Shown: piece by piece, positions 8,576-17,291 of the stretch
Layout of the letters: each line of letters opens with the position of its first letter
Position numbering within the stretch: the first letter of the stretch is position 1
Origin: an uncultured Eubacteriales bacterium
GTDB lineage: Bacteria; Bacillota; Clostridia; Oscillospirales; Acutalibacteraceae
Direction of reading: 5' to 3'
Length of the DNA stretch: 64,000 nucleotides
Assembly (NCBI GenBank): GCA_934541115.1
Contig: CAKTDF010000011.1
Location: forward strand, 12,822-76,821
Made by a program: the position numbers and the translations under genes
Notes under the pieces: generated by a model
Databases searched by the model: none
What the model saw: the letters and a program-made list of their open reading frames with translations, nothing else
What the model was told of the DNA's origin: nothing

Positions 8576-9937
8576 ATGACAAAAATCATTGCAGCGTTTT
8601 TAGCGTTCGTTCAAAGCATACTGCTGCTTTTCGGAATCGGTTCCGAAAGCGTGGAAAAATGGAAGCTTAATATGCCGGCATATGACGGCGGCGTAATCTG
8701 CGAGACGGTTTATAACACCGGCTCCGGCATTTTGAGCGACAGCGAGGGACCGACCGAAAATGACGGAAAAATGCAGCTTGTTTCTGCCACTAAAAAGGAG
8801 GAATATGAAGCATACTGCGAAAAGCTCCGGGACAACGGTTTTGAAAAAACCTATGAAAATGAGCTTTACGGCGTGTTGTGCGACGCATTCAGAAAAGACG
8901 GAAAGCTATATTATCTGTACTACAGCAAAGAGCTTTCCGAGGCAAGAATTATCGAGGATACCTGCACAAGGAATTTTGAGGATTTCGGCTATACCTTTGG
9001 TGAGGGCGAAAGCGTTACGGTCTATCAGTTTGACCACCGCTATGCTCAAAGCTACAAAGAGGACGAAGTGCTTTCAACCAACGGTATGATGTATATTATC
9101 CGTCTTGCAGACAACAGCCTTGTTGTGATCGACGGCGGCTCCATACGTCAGTCCTCGGACGAAAACATTGAAAAATGCTTTGACCTTATGCGCAAAATCA
9201 CCGGCACTCACGAGGGAGAAAAGGTGAGAATTGCCCTTTGGTACGGAACGCACGGTCACAGCGACCACGTTACGTTTTTCTATAAGCTTCTTGGTTTTTA
9301 TCACAAGGAAATCGACCTTGAGCGCGTTATGTTCAATTATCCCGCGCTTTCAAATATTGAACACGATGCAAGAATTGATATGTATCGGAATCGTCTTGCA
9401 AAGTTTTATCCGTCCGTCAAGTATCTTGCGCCGCACACGGGTATGAGCTTCAGCGTCGCCAACCTTAAGGTTGATGTTCTGTATACTCACGAGGACGCTG
9501 TTTCTGCCGTGACGGGAAAAACGCCGATTAAAAATGCCAATGACGGCTCAACCGTTTGCCGTTTGACCGCGGCAGGTAAGAGCTTTCTTGTTTTCGGCGA
9601 TCTCAACGTGCTTGGTGAAAGAAAGATGACTGCAATGCACGGAAAAAAGGTCTTTAAAACCGACCTTCTTCAAGCACCGCATCACCTTTATAATTCCGAC
9701 GCGGTTATTTATGCAAATTCAAAAGCGGATTATGTTCTTTGCTCAATGTCTCTCGGCAGAGCTAAGACCGGACTTCTTGGCTACAGTTCTTCAAAGCTTT
9801 TCTACAAAAAGTCACAGATGCTCTTCGCTGACGATGCGCTCTATGCGGTTGAAATGAGCGGCGACGGACTCTTTGTTTCGTCCGGCAGCACAGGCTGCGT
9901 GCCTTATGACGGCTCATCGATGAATACGGTTAGGTAA
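8576..9937 (+). CDS. Exported metallo-beta-lactamase-fold hydrolase
   Basis: 453 residues with a hydrophobic N-terminus (about 4-24) that should direct export or anchoring. The metal-binding HxHxDH signature is present as THGHSDH near residue 225, preceded by a VVIDGG strand (near 183) and followed by VFGDLN (near 340), where the bridging aspartate sits, and APHH (near 366). This order matches the ComEC/Rec2-type or Zn-hydrolase branch of the fold. The first 130 residues are an extra domain of unknown role. The substrate cannot be read from sequence. The gene follows the Ig-like protein gene on the same strand and is probably co-transcribed. GAGGG lies 6-7 nt before the ATG. Confidence 0.8.
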   Translation: MTKIIAAFLAFVQSILLLFGIGSESVEKWKLNMPAYDGGVICETVYNTGSGILSDSEGPTENDGKMQLVSATKKEEYEAYCEKLRDNGFEKTYENELYGVLCDAFRKDGKLYYLYYSKELSEARIIEDTCTRNFEDFGYTFGEGESVTVYQFDHRYAQSYKEDEVLSTNGMMYIIRLADNSLVVIDGGSIRQSSDENIEKCFDLMRKITGTHEGEKVRIALWYGTHGHSDHVTFFYKLLGFYHKEIDLERVMFNYPALSNIEHDARIDMYRNRLAKFYPSVKYLAPHTGMSFSVANLKVDVLYTHEDAVSAVTGKTPIKNANDGSTVCRLTAAGKSFLVFGDLNVLGERKMTAMHGKKVFKTDLLQAPHHLYNSDAVIYANSKADYVLCSMSLGRAKTGLLGYSSSKLFYKKSQMLFADDALYAVEMSGDGLFVSSGSTGCVPYDGSSMNTVR

Positions 9938-9939
9938 GC

Positions 9940-10285
9940 TTAAGCCGAGGAGAGTCGAACTCAGTGCGGTTTTTTAAGGCAAATTTTCACCGATACTGCG
10001 TTAAAAAGCCTCGCAATGCGTCAGCATTACTCACCTTTTTGCCTTGTCTCGGCAAAAATTTGCTCTTAAAAAACTGCTTCACACCTGAAGGATTTGTTTT
10101 TTGGTGCAGTGTGGTTCTTCTTTGGCGAGGCAATACTTCCGTATTGTGAGACAAAAAGAGCCGCAATGTGCCGGAAAACAAATTCTTCGGGCGCATTGCG
10201 TTCAACTCTCCTCAGCTTAACGAACTCAGGGACTGTTCTGGTTGATTTCGGAACAGTCCCTTTTAATTACGCGGTACTCTCCTCA
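9940..10285. repeat. Multi-armed palindromic element (MITE-like or structured RNA)
   Basis: Outer 29-bp imperfect inverted repeats (9940-9968 and 10192-10220; TTAAGCYGAGGAGAGTYGAAC core) enclose two long internal hairpins. Arm 1 is 9966-10077 with a GCAATGC/GCATTAC apex. Arm 2 is 10084-10191 with a CAATAC/GTATTG apex. The arms resemble each other weakly. The segment CTCTCCTCAGCTTAA of the right end recurs at 10271-10285, and CGAACTCAG occurs at 9956-9964 and 10221-10229. Between the right copies sits a terminator. Short frames inside are by-products of the palindromes. Confidence 0.75.
10229..10264 (+). terminator. Rho-independent terminator
   Basis: GGGACTGTTC (10229-10238) pairs with GAACAGTCCC (10251-10260), followed by TTTTAATT. 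It lies inside the right end of the palindromic element and probably ends the transcript of the two exported-protein genes. Confidence 0.8.
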
Positions 10286-10373
10286 GCTTAATCATCGGTT
10301 ACTTAAAACGCAAAAGTATTGAATTGTTGAGGAAAATTTGATATATTATTGGTATTATTATTTTTATATTGTT

Positions 10374-10393
10374 CGGACAGATCGTTCTGTCCG
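10374..10393. promoter_or_regulatory. Palindrome ahead of pepD (operator or leader hairpin)
   Basis: CGGACAGA-TCGT-TCTGTCCG is a perfect 8-bp inverted repeat. It lies 18 bp before the pepD start codon, next to an A/T-rich promoter-like stretch. It could be a repressor site or an mRNA hairpin near the ribosome site. Confidence 0.45.
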
Positions 10394-10411
10394 TATTCCG
10401 GAGGGATAACA

Positions 10412-11821
10412 ATGCTGGAAAATACAGAACCCAAACGCGTGTTTCATTATTTTGAGGCGATATCGGCGATTCCACGCGGTTCGGGAAACACAAAAGCAGT
10501 CAGTGATTACTGCGTTCGCTTTGCAAAGGAGCACGGTCTTGAGGTCACGCAGGACGCGCTCAACAATGTCATAATTAAGAAAAAGGCTTCGGCAGGCTAT
10601 GAAAATCACGCTGCCGTCATTCTTCAGGGCCATCTTGACATGGTTTGTGAAAAAGAGGCGGGACTTGATTTTGACTTCTTGCGTGACGGTTTGAGACTCC
10701 GCCTTGACGGCGATCTTCTTTCTGCCGAGGGAACAACGCTCGGCGCGGACGACGGCATTGCCGTTGCAATGATTCTCGCCGTGTTGGAGGACGAAGCTTT
10801 GCCGCATCCGCCGATTGAGGCAGTTTTTACAATTGACGAGGAGACAGGAATGGACGGAGCGGAGGCACTTGACGTCTCTTTGCTGAACGGTTCAACGCTC
10901 ATCAATCTCGACTCGGGCGAGGAAGGCGTTCTCACTGTTGGCTGTGCAGGGGGCGCAAAGGTCGATATGTTCCTCCCGCTGAAAAAGGAGAAAAACGGTT
11001 TAGGCTGCAAAAAGATTACGGTTTCCGGTCTTCTGGGCGGTCATTCCGGAATTGACATCAACAAAGGCAGACTCAATGCAGATAGGCTGCTTGCGTCCTT
11101 GCTCTCGGCTCTTCCTTTTGAATTCAGACTGGTTTCAATTAACGGCGGTTTTAAAGATAACGTAATTCCCAATGCATGTGAGTGCGTTATTGCGGCAAAT
11201 GAAGACCCTGCAGAAACGGTTGCCGCTTTTCTCGGAGATAATACTGTTTCTTCTGACGGAGGACTTAAAATTACGGTTGAAGACGTTGAAACGGCGGAAA
11301 GCTGCTTTGACCTCGCTTCAACAAAGTGCGCGCTTGATTTTTTGAACGCTCTTCCGTGCGGTGTTGCCTCAATGAGTGAAGATATGGACGGACTTGTTCA
11401 ATCCTCTTCAAACATCGGAATCCTCAGAACAGAAGACAACGGAATTATTTGTGTAATGTCCGTCAGAAGCAGTGTGGCTGCCGAAAAGCAGCAGCTGCTT
11501 GACAAAATCGAAGAGGAAGCAAAGCGCTCCGGTGCCGAGCTTAAAACTCACGGTCATTATCCTGCATGGGAATACAGAAAGAACTCAAGGCTCAGAGAAA
11601 CCATGGTTGATGTTTTCAAAAAGCTTTATGGAAAAGAACCACAGGTTGAAACTGTCCATGCCGGATTGGAATGCGGACTTTTCAGCCAAAAATTTGAGAA
11701 TTTTGACGCCGTTTCGATGGGACCGGACATGTGGGATATTCATACGGTCAACGAAAGGCTTTCGGTTTCCTCAACCGAGCGTACTTATAATTATTTATGC
11801 AATTGTTTAAAGGAGCTGTGA
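10412..11821 (+). CDS. pepD: Aminoacyl-histidine (Xaa-His) dipeptidase, M20 family
   Basis: Cytosolic metallodipeptidase of the PepD/PepV branch that hydrolyses Xaa-His and other dipeptides. 469 residues. Metal and catalytic signatures in order: QGHLDMV (near residue 75), TTLGADDGIAVA (near 110), DEETGMDGA (near 143; catalytic Glu pair), the lid-domain GGHSGIDINKGRLNA (near 207) and HAGLECGLF (near 420). The longest frame begins 21 codons upstream, but GGAGGG lies 8 nt before the ATG at 10412 and the protein then opens in the family manner (VFHYFEAISAIPRGSGN). A second peptidase gene begins 5 bp after its stop, and the opp peptide importer follows, so this looks like a peptide-utilisation block. 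Confidence 0.92.
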   Translation: MLENTEPKRVFHYFEAISAIPRGSGNTKAVSDYCVRFAKEHGLEVTQDALNNVIIKKKASAGYENHAAVILQGHLDMVCEKEAGLDFDFLRDGLRLRLDGDLLSAEGTTLGADDGIAVAMILAVLEDEALPHPPIEAVFTIDEETGMDGAEALDVSLLNGSTLINLDSGEEGVLTVGCAGGAKVDMFLPLKKEKNGLGCKKITVSGLLGGHSGIDINKGRLNADRLLASLLSALPFEFRLVSINGGFKDNVIPNACECVIAANEDPAETVAAFLGDNTVSSDGGLKITVEDVETAESCFDLASTKCALDFLNALPCGVASMSEDMDGLVQSSSNIGILRTEDNGIICVMSVRSSVAAEKQQLLDKIEEEAKRSGAELKTHGHYPAWEYRKNSRLRETMVDVFKKLYGKEPQVETVHAGLECGLFSQKFENFDAVSMGPDMWDIHTVNERLSVSSTERTYNYLCNCLKEL

Positions 11822-11826
11822 TTTAA

Positions 11827-12897
11827 ATGCAGACTGAATCAGTAGTAAGAATTCAAAAAGAGCTTGAAAAGGACAGTGCTCTGCTTGTTGCAAGCGTGCC
11901 AAACAGATTTTATCTCACCGGCTTTGATACCAGTGACGGCTATGTTCTCATCACACCGGAAAATGCATATTTTCTTATAGACTTCCGCTATTTTGAAAAG
12001 GCGAAGGAAATTGTAAAAAGCTGCGAGGTCAGACTGTCCACCGCCGCTTTTAAGGAGATTGCCGAACTTTGCCGAGGTAACGATATTTCAACGCTTTATG
12101 TTGAAAGCGATTATGTTTCGCTAAAGCTTTATAACAGTCTCAAGGAGGCTGTTGCACCGACTCTTGTTTCCGACAGCGGTCGCTTTGACGCGCTCATTCG
12201 TGAGATGCGAAGCATCAAAACGGAAAAGGAGCTTTCTCTCATCAAAGAGGCGCAAAAGCTTACAGACGACACGTTCTCATATATACTTGAAAGAATTGAA
12301 GCCGGACGTACCGAACGTGACGTAATGCTCGATATGGAGTTTTATATGCGCCGCCTTGGTTCGGAGGGCGTTTCGTTTGATTTCATTGTTGTTTCCGGCA
12401 AAAATTCCTCATTGCCGCACGGTGTTCCGACAGACAAGAAAATTGAAAAAGGCGATTTTCTCACCATGGACTTTGGCGCGATCGTTGGTGGCTATCATTC
12501 GGACATGACAAGAACGGTTGCGGTAGGCGAGGTTTCGGACGAGCAGAAAAAGGTATATGAAACCGTTCTCAAGGCTCAGCTCGCCGCAATTGATGCTGCA
12601 AAGCCGGGGGTCAGCTGCAAGGCTGTTGACAAGGTTGCAAGAGATATCATTTATTCCGCAGGCTATGAGGGCTGTTTCGGTCACGGTCTCGGTCACAGCG
12701 TCGGCGTTGAAATCCACGAATGGCCGAATTTCAATACCCGCTGCGACGCGATTTTTAAGCCGGGCACCATCATGACCGTTGAACCGGGCATTTATCTTGA
12801 AAACAAGTTCGGCGTTAGAATCGAGGATATGATTTTCGGTCTTGAAGACGGCTGTGAAGTTATTACAAAGAGCGAAAAGCAACTCATTTGCCTGTAA
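11827..12897 (+). CDS. Xaa-Pro peptidase, M24 family
   Basis: 356-residue cytosolic metallopeptidase likely to cut Xaa-Pro bonds (Xaa-Pro aminopeptidase or prolidase). An N-terminal creatinase-like domain (1-120) precedes the pita-bread catalytic domain. Dinuclear metal ligands are all visible: DFGAIVGGYHSDMTR (two Asp, near 217-228), GHGLGHSVG (His, near 288), TVEPGIY (Glu, near 320) and RIEDM (Glu, near 334). GGAGCTG lies before the ATG, which is 5 bp past the pepD stop, so the two peptidases are co-transcribed. Together with PepD it would finish degradation of imported oligopeptides containing His or Pro. Prolidase versus aminopeptidase P cannot be decided from sequence alone. Confidence 0.9.
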   Translation: MQTESVVRIQKELEKDSALLVASVPNRFYLTGFDTSDGYVLITPENAYFLIDFRYFEKAKEIVKSCEVRLSTAAFKEIAELCRGNDISTLYVESDYVSLKLYNSLKEAVAPTLVSDSGRFDALIREMRSIKTEKELSLIKEAQKLTDDTFSYILERIEAGRTERDVMLDMEFYMRRLGSEGVSFDFIVVSGKNSSLPHGVPTDKKIEKGDFLTMDFGAIVGGYHSDMTRTVAVGEVSDEQKKVYETVLKAQLAAIDAAKPGVSCKAVDKVARDIIYSAGYEGCFGHGLGHSVGVEIHEWPNFNTRCDAIFKPGTIMTVEPGIYLENKFGVRIEDMIFGLEDGCEVITKSEKQLICL

Positions 12898-12931
12898 TTT
12901 GTCGATTTACGAACGTAAAAACAGAAACAAC

Positions 12932-12960
12932 TTGCAATTTAAGACTAATTGTGTTATGAT
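12932..12960 (+). promoter_or_regulatory. Promoter of the opp operon
   Basis: TTGCAA (12932-12937) and TATGAT (12955-12960) are separated by 17 bp. The 5' UTR to oppB is then about 180 nt. Confidence 0.7.
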
Positions 12961-12975
12961 GTGTGAATAACATCG

Positions 12976-13105
12976 GTCTCTGTCTCTAAAAAAATCAAAA
13001 AGCGATTATAAAAATTTGCGCAAAAAGGGTACCCTTTTTGTAATGCTTGCAAAGCAAGCATTATCACTTCTTGTTATGGGAGAGACTGTGCGGGCTTTTG
13101 CCCGA
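12976..13105 (+). promoter_or_regulatory. Structured leader of the opp operon
   Basis: The leader contains consecutive hairpins: a perfect 20-bp palindrome CAAAAAGGGTACCCTTTTTG (13021-13040), TAATGCTTGC-AAA-GCAAGCATTA (13041-13063) and CGGGC-TTTT-GCCCG (about 13091-13103). GTCTCT (12976-12981) can pair with AGAGAC (13081-13086) to close the first two into one domain. I do not recognise a known riboswitch. Confidence 0.55.
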
Positions 13106-13150
13106 GAGAAATATGCGGAATTTTTAACGTAAACAAGGGAGTTGAAACTT

Positions 13151-14068
13151 TTGGCAAAGTACATTATCAAGCGCGTGGCGATGGGTATTTTGAGTATCTT
13201 CATCGTCGCCTCGCTGACATTCCTCTTAATGAACCTGGTTCCGGGCGGTCCGTTCGTTGCTGAAAAATCAATGAGTGCGGCGGCTCAGGAGGCTCTTGAA
13301 GAAAAATACGGACTCAACAAACCGCTCCATGAAAGATATCTTACTTATATGAAAGATCTTCTTCACGGAGATATGGGTCCGAGTCTTCGTCAGCGCGGCA
13401 GAGACGTTGCGGATATTATTAAGGCAAAATTCCCGGTATCGGCAAAGCTCGCGGGAATTGCCGTTGCGGTGGCGCTGATTCTCGGAATACCGATGGGCTG
13501 CCTTTCGGCGTTTAACCGAGGAAAATTTCTTGATAATTTCATCATTGTCCTTGCAACGTGCGGAATTGCGATACCGAGCTTTATAAGCAGTGTTATTTTG
13601 TTGTATACGTTCGGCAGCAAGCTGAATATTCTTCCCACGATAGGACTCAATGAAATGAAGGCGTATATAATGCCGGTCACCGCCCTTGCGATATATCCGA
13701 CGGCATATATTACCCGTCTCATGCGTTCGAGCCTTCTTGACGTTATGGGTCAGGATTATATCCGCACGGCAAAGGCAAAGGGACTTGCCACTTCCAAAAT
13801 TCTTTTCAAACATGCGCTGCGCAATGCGATTTTGCCGGTTGTTACCTATGTAGGACCGATGCTTGCGAGCCTCATGACCGGTTCGTTCATTATTGAAAAG
13901 ATATTCACGATTCCCGGTCTCGGCAGAGACTTTGTTTCGGCTATCAATCAGCGCGACTACACGCTTATTATGGGTACGACGATTATTCTTGCAACGCTTA
14001 TCATCACAGCGAACGTTATTGTTGATATTCTTTACAAGATCATTGACCCGCGCATTAAACTAAAGTAA
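13151..14068 (+). CDS. oppB: Oligopeptide ABC transporter permease OppB
   Basis: Inner-membrane permease subunit of a dipeptide/oligopeptide importer. The protein (about 305 residues) has the DppB/OppB layout: a first transmembrane helix opening MAKYIIKRVAMGILSIF, an extracytoplasmic loop, then five further helices with the EAA coupling loop DYIRTAKAKGLATSKIL (near residue 205) and a C-terminus NVIVDILYKIIDPRIKLK typical of the family. A TTG at 13142 is possible, but AAGGGAG ends only 1 nt before it. The TTG at 13151 has a 9-nt spacing and gives the usual N-terminus. It is followed by oppC, oppD, oppF and oppA in the same direction. Confidence 0.93.
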   Translation: MAKYIIKRVAMGILSIFIVASLTFLLMNLVPGGPFVAEKSMSAAAQEALEEKYGLNKPLHERYLTYMKDLLHGDMGPSLRQRGRDVADIIKAKFPVSAKLAGIAVAVALILGIPMGCLSAFNRGKFLDNFIIVLATCGIAIPSFISSVILLYTFGSKLNILPTIGLNEMKAYIMPVTALAIYPTAYITRLMRSSLLDVMGQDYIRTAKAKGLATSKILFKHALRNAILPVVTYVGPMLASLMTGSFIIEKIFTIPGLGRDFVSAINQRDYTLIMGTTIILATLIITANVIVDILYKIIDPRIKLK

Positions 14069-14086
14069 GGAGCGGCAGGAAAAAAG

Positions 14087-15127
14087 ATGAATAAAAAAAT
14101 ACCGAGTTTGCATTTGAATCCCGATGACTTTCTTCCGGCCACTTCAGACGAAAAAGAAAGCCTTGTTGTGATGCGCAAAAGCATCAATTTCTGGGCGGAC
14201 GGTCTCAGACGTCTGCGCAAAAACAAGATTGCCATGGTCAGCCTTGTTTTCATTTTGATCATCATGATTTTTGCATATATTCTCCCGTCGTTCTGGCCAT
14301 ACAGCTATGAGCAGCAGATACGCGGAAGCGAAAACCTTTCTCCCTTTGAATACGGCGCTGCCGAACAGGCACGTATTGACGAAGGCGAAAGCGTTTTTCC
14401 GCACATTTGCGGAACCGATAAGCTCGGACGCGATTTTGCGGTACGCCTTATGATGGGTACAAAAATCAGCCTTACGGTAGGTCTCATTTGCGCCGCGCTC
14501 GTTTTGCTTGTCGGTGCAACCTACGGCGCAATTGCCGGTTTTGCCGGCGGTTGGGTAGATAATATCATGATGCGTATTACGGATATACTTTATACGATTC
14601 CGGACATTCTTCTGATCATTATTCTTTCAATTGCACTGAGACCCAAGCTTGAAGCGCTTGCGGAACTGCCTGCCTTTGGATGGATGCAGCAGGTTGGACC
14701 GAATTTGATAGCAATTTTCATTGTTTTCATTTTGCTTTATTGGGTCAGCATGGCGCGTATTACGCGTTCTCAGGTGCTTGTTCTCAAAGAGTCGGAATAT
14801 GTTACCGCTGCACGCGCTCTCGGCGCAAACGGCTCGCGCATTATCCGCAAGCATCTTCTCACAAACTGCATCGGTACGCTTATCGTTACTACAACGCTCC
14901 AGATTCCGTCGGCAATTTTCACCGAAAGCTATCTGAGCTTCCTCGGTCTCGGCGTTGCTGCTCCGATGCCGTCGCTCGGTTCACTTGCAACCGACGCAGT
15001 TAAGGGTATGAACACTTATCCCCATCTGTTGTTCTTGCCCGCAGTACTCATCAGCGTGGTCATTCTTGCGTTCAACCTCTTTGGAGACGGTCTTCGCGAC
15101 GCATTTGACCCGAAACTTAAAAACTGA
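14087..15127 (+). CDS. oppC: Oligopeptide ABC transporter permease OppC
   Basis: Second permease subunit, partner of OppB. 346 residues. An unusually long cytosolic N-terminal stretch (about 45 residues) precedes the first helix (NKIAMVSLVFILIIMIFAYI). The periplasmic-side motif HICGTDKLGRDFAVRLM (near 105) and the EAA loop SEYVTAARALGANGSRII (near 235) are typical of OppC/DppC, as is the C-terminal GDGLRDAFDPKLKN. The gene starts 18 bp after oppB with an AGGA ribosome site and is 17 bp ahead of oppD. Confidence 0.95.
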   Translation: MNKKIPSLHLNPDDFLPATSDEKESLVVMRKSINFWADGLRRLRKNKIAMVSLVFILIIMIFAYILPSFWPYSYEQQIRGSENLSPFEYGAAEQARIDEGESVFPHICGTDKLGRDFAVRLMMGTKISLTVGLICAALVLLVGATYGAIAGFAGGWVDNIMMRITDILYTIPDILLIIILSIALRPKLEALAELPAFGWMQQVGPNLIAIFIVFILLYWVSMARITRSQVLVLKESEYVTAARALGANGSRIIRKHLLTNCIGTLIVTTTLQIPSAIFTESYLSFLGLGVAAPMPSLGSLATDAVKGMNTYPHLLFLPAVLISVVILAFNLFGDGLRDAFDPKLKN

Positions 15128-15144
15128 GAAGGAGGACGGGAATT

Positions 15145-16146
15145 TTGGCTGAAAAACTTTTGGAAATCAAAGACGAAAGACTCTCGTTCTTCACTCCTGC
15201 CGGCGAGGTAAAAGCGCTGAACGGCGTATCCTTTTCAATGGAAGAGGGCGAGGTTCTCGGAATAGTCGGTGAATCCGGCTCGGGAAAATCCGTCACTGCA
15301 TATTCCGTTATGGGACTGACTGCTTATCCGGGAAAGCTCATTGGCGGAACCATTCGCTTTAACGGACACGAAATTGAAAAAATGAAAGAAAAGGACTTCA
15401 GAAAGATCCGCGGAAACGAGGTTTCAATCATCTTCCAGGATCCGATGACGAGCCTTAACCCTGTTTATACGATCGGTAATCAGATTGTAGAAGTTATTTT
15501 GCTTCATACCGACAAGACAAAAAAAGAGGCCTATGCAAGGTCAAAGGAGCTTCTTGAGCTTGTTGGCATCAATGAGCCGGAAAAACGTCTCAAGCAGTAT
15601 CCGCATGAGCTTTCCGGCGGTATGAGACAGAGAGTAATGATTGCGATTGCGCTTGCCTGCGAGCCTAAGCTCCTCATTGCGGACGAGCCGACAACCGCTC
15701 TCGACGTTACAATTCAGGCACAGATTCTTGAACTCATGCAGGAGCTGCGCGAAAAGCTCAAAATGGGCATAATCATGATTACTCATGACCTTGGCGTTGT
15801 TGCAAGTATGTGCGAAAAAATAGCCGTAATGTATGCCGGTCACATTGTTGAATACGGCACGGCAGATGAAATTTTCTATAATCCCAGACACGAATATACA
15901 AAGGGACTCATCAAATCCATTCCGAAGCTTAATGCGGAAAAAATTGAGCGCCTTGTTCCGATTGAGGGTCAGCCCGTTGACCTGCTCAATCCTCCGGCAG
16001 GCTGTCCGTTTGCACCGAGATGCGAAAAATGCATGAAGATCTGCCTTCGCGAGATGCCGCCCAAGACCGTTCTGAGTGATACGCATTACAGCAACTGCTG
16101 GCTGCTTCAGAAAGAAGAATTTGAAAAGGGAGGCGAAACGCTGTGA
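15145..16146 (+). CDS. oppD: Oligopeptide ABC transporter ATPase OppD
   Basis: Cytosolic ATP-binding subunit. 333 residues with Walker A GESGSGKSVT (near residue 42), Q-loop IFQDPMTSLNP, ABC signature LSGGMRQRVMIA (near 155), Walker B LLIADEPTTALD and the switch His in ITHDLGVV. The C-terminal oligopeptide-transporter domain is PVDLLNPPAGCPFAPRC..C, with cysteines often linked to an iron-sulfur cluster in this family. The start is TTG with AAGGAGG 9-10 nt upstream; the alternative downstream starts would remove the first strand. Its end overlaps the oppF start by 4 bp. Confidence 0.95.
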   Translation: MAEKLLEIKDERLSFFTPAGEVKALNGVSFSMEEGEVLGIVGESGSGKSVTAYSVMGLTAYPGKLIGGTIRFNGHEIEKMKEKDFRKIRGNEVSIIFQDPMTSLNPVYTIGNQIVEVILLHTDKTKKEAYARSKELLELVGINEPEKRLKQYPHELSGGMRQRVMIAIALACEPKLLIADEPTTALDVTIQAQILELMQELREKLKMGIIMITHDLGVVASMCEKIAVMYAGHIVEYGTADEIFYNPRHEYTKGLIKSIPKLNAEKIERLVPIEGQPVDLLNPPAGCPFAPRCEKCMKICLREMPPKTVLSDTHYSNCWLLQKEEFEKGGETL

Positions 16147-17144
16147 GTGTTAATGAAAAAAAGCTTGTTGAAGTGCAGCACTTGCAGCAGTACTTCCCCG
16201 CAGGCGGCAGAGGAAAAAATAAAAAAGTTGTTCAAGCCGTTGACGATGTTTCTTTCTTCATTAAAAAGGGAGAAACCCTCGGTCTTGTCGGTGAATCCGG
16301 CTGCGGAAAAACTACCGTTGGCAGAACGCTGCTTCGCCTTTATGAGCCAACGGACGGAACGATTATCTATGACGGTCAGGTGATTTTTGATAAAGAAAAA
16401 AAGATCGCCGCCGATATGCTTCCGTACCGCAGAAAAATGCAGATGGTTTTTCAGGATCCTTATGCAAGCCTTGATCCGCGTATGACGATCGGCGACATTG
16501 TCGGCGAATCTATAGACATTCACAAACTCTGCAGCAGCAAGCAGGAAAGGCACGACAGAATCATCGCTTTGCTTGAAACTGTCGGTCTCAACAGCGAGCA
16601 CGCCAATCGCTATCCGCACGAATTTTCCGGCGGTCAGCGTCAGCGTGTAGGTATTGCGAGGGCACTTGCCGTTAATCCGGAATTCATCGTTTGCGACGAA
16701 CCGGTTTCGGCGCTTGACGTTTCAATTCAGGCGCAGGTAGTCAATATGTTTGAGGATCTCCAGAAAGAACTGGGACTCACATACCTTTTCATTGCACATG
16801 ATCTTAGTGTTGTTCGCCATATTTCAAACAGAATAGGCGTTATGTACCTCGGAAAGCTCGTTGAGCTTGCAGACAGCTTTGAGCTTATATCTCAGAGTGT
16901 TCACCCATATACGCGCAGCCTGATCTCTGCAATTCCGGAGGCTGATCCCATAACTGCGAGAGCCTCAAAACGTATTCTGCTTCAAGGCGACGTTCCGAGC
17001 CCGCTTAATCCGCCCAGCGGCTGCCGTTTCCGTACCCGCTGCCCATATGCGGACGAGATGTGCGCTCAGAGATGCCCCGAGTTCAAAGAGGTCAGCCCGA
17101 ACCATTGGGCTGCCTGCCACCACCTCGACAAGGTTCAAAAATAA
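16143..17144 (+). CDS. oppF: Oligopeptide ABC transporter ATPase OppF
   Basis: Second ATPase subunit, heterodimer partner of OppD. 333 residues with Walker A GESGCGKTTV (near residue 50), FQDPYASLDPRMTIGDI after the Q-loop, ABC signature FSGGQRQRVGIARAL (near 162), Walker B FIVCDEPVSALD and switch IAHDLSVV. It ends with the Opp C-terminal cysteine motif SGCRFRTRCPYADEMCAQRCPE. The start is GTG inside the oppD stop (GTGA overlap) with GGGAGG upstream, a clear case of translational coupling. A 147-bp structured spacer separates it from oppA. Confidence 0.95.
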   Translation: MSVNEKKLVEVQHLQQYFPAGGRGKNKKVVQAVDDVSFFIKKGETLGLVGESGCGKTTVGRTLLRLYEPTDGTIIYDGQVIFDKEKKIAADMLPYRRKMQMVFQDPYASLDPRMTIGDIVGESIDIHKLCSSKQERHDRIIALLETVGLNSEHANRYPHEFSGGQRQRVGIARALAVNPEFIVCDEPVSALDVSIQAQVVNMFEDLQKELGLTYLFIAHDLSVVRHISNRIGVMYLGKLVELADSFELISQSVHPYTRSLISAIPEADPITARASKRILLQGDVPSPLNPPSGCRFRTRCPYADEMCAQRCPEFKEVSPNHWAACHHLDKVQK

Positions 17145-17167
17145 TTTTGTTATTTGTTGCGTTCCGA

Positions 17168-17234
17168 CCGGGAAGATTTGAACGCCGTGCGGTGTTTGGC
17201 TTTTGGGGCGCGAGGAGTTTAAATTTTCCCGGAA
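17168..17234 (+). promoter_or_regulatory. Long-range hairpin between oppF and oppA
   Basis: CCGGGAAGATTT (about 17169-17180) can pair with AAATTTTCCCGG (about 17223-17234), one mismatch, closing a loop of about 42 nt. No U-tract follows. Such spacers commonly stabilise the downstream mRNA of an abundant binding protein, but this is inference. Confidence 0.4.
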
Positions 17235-17291
17235 AGATGCAATGGATATATATCACAGCGAAAGCTGAAAAAAGTTAAAGGAGATGCAACC

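Noticed and set aside
9964..10291. Short frames on both strands within the palindromic element
   Set aside because: They arise from the inverted repeats, have no ribosome sites and no protein-like pattern.
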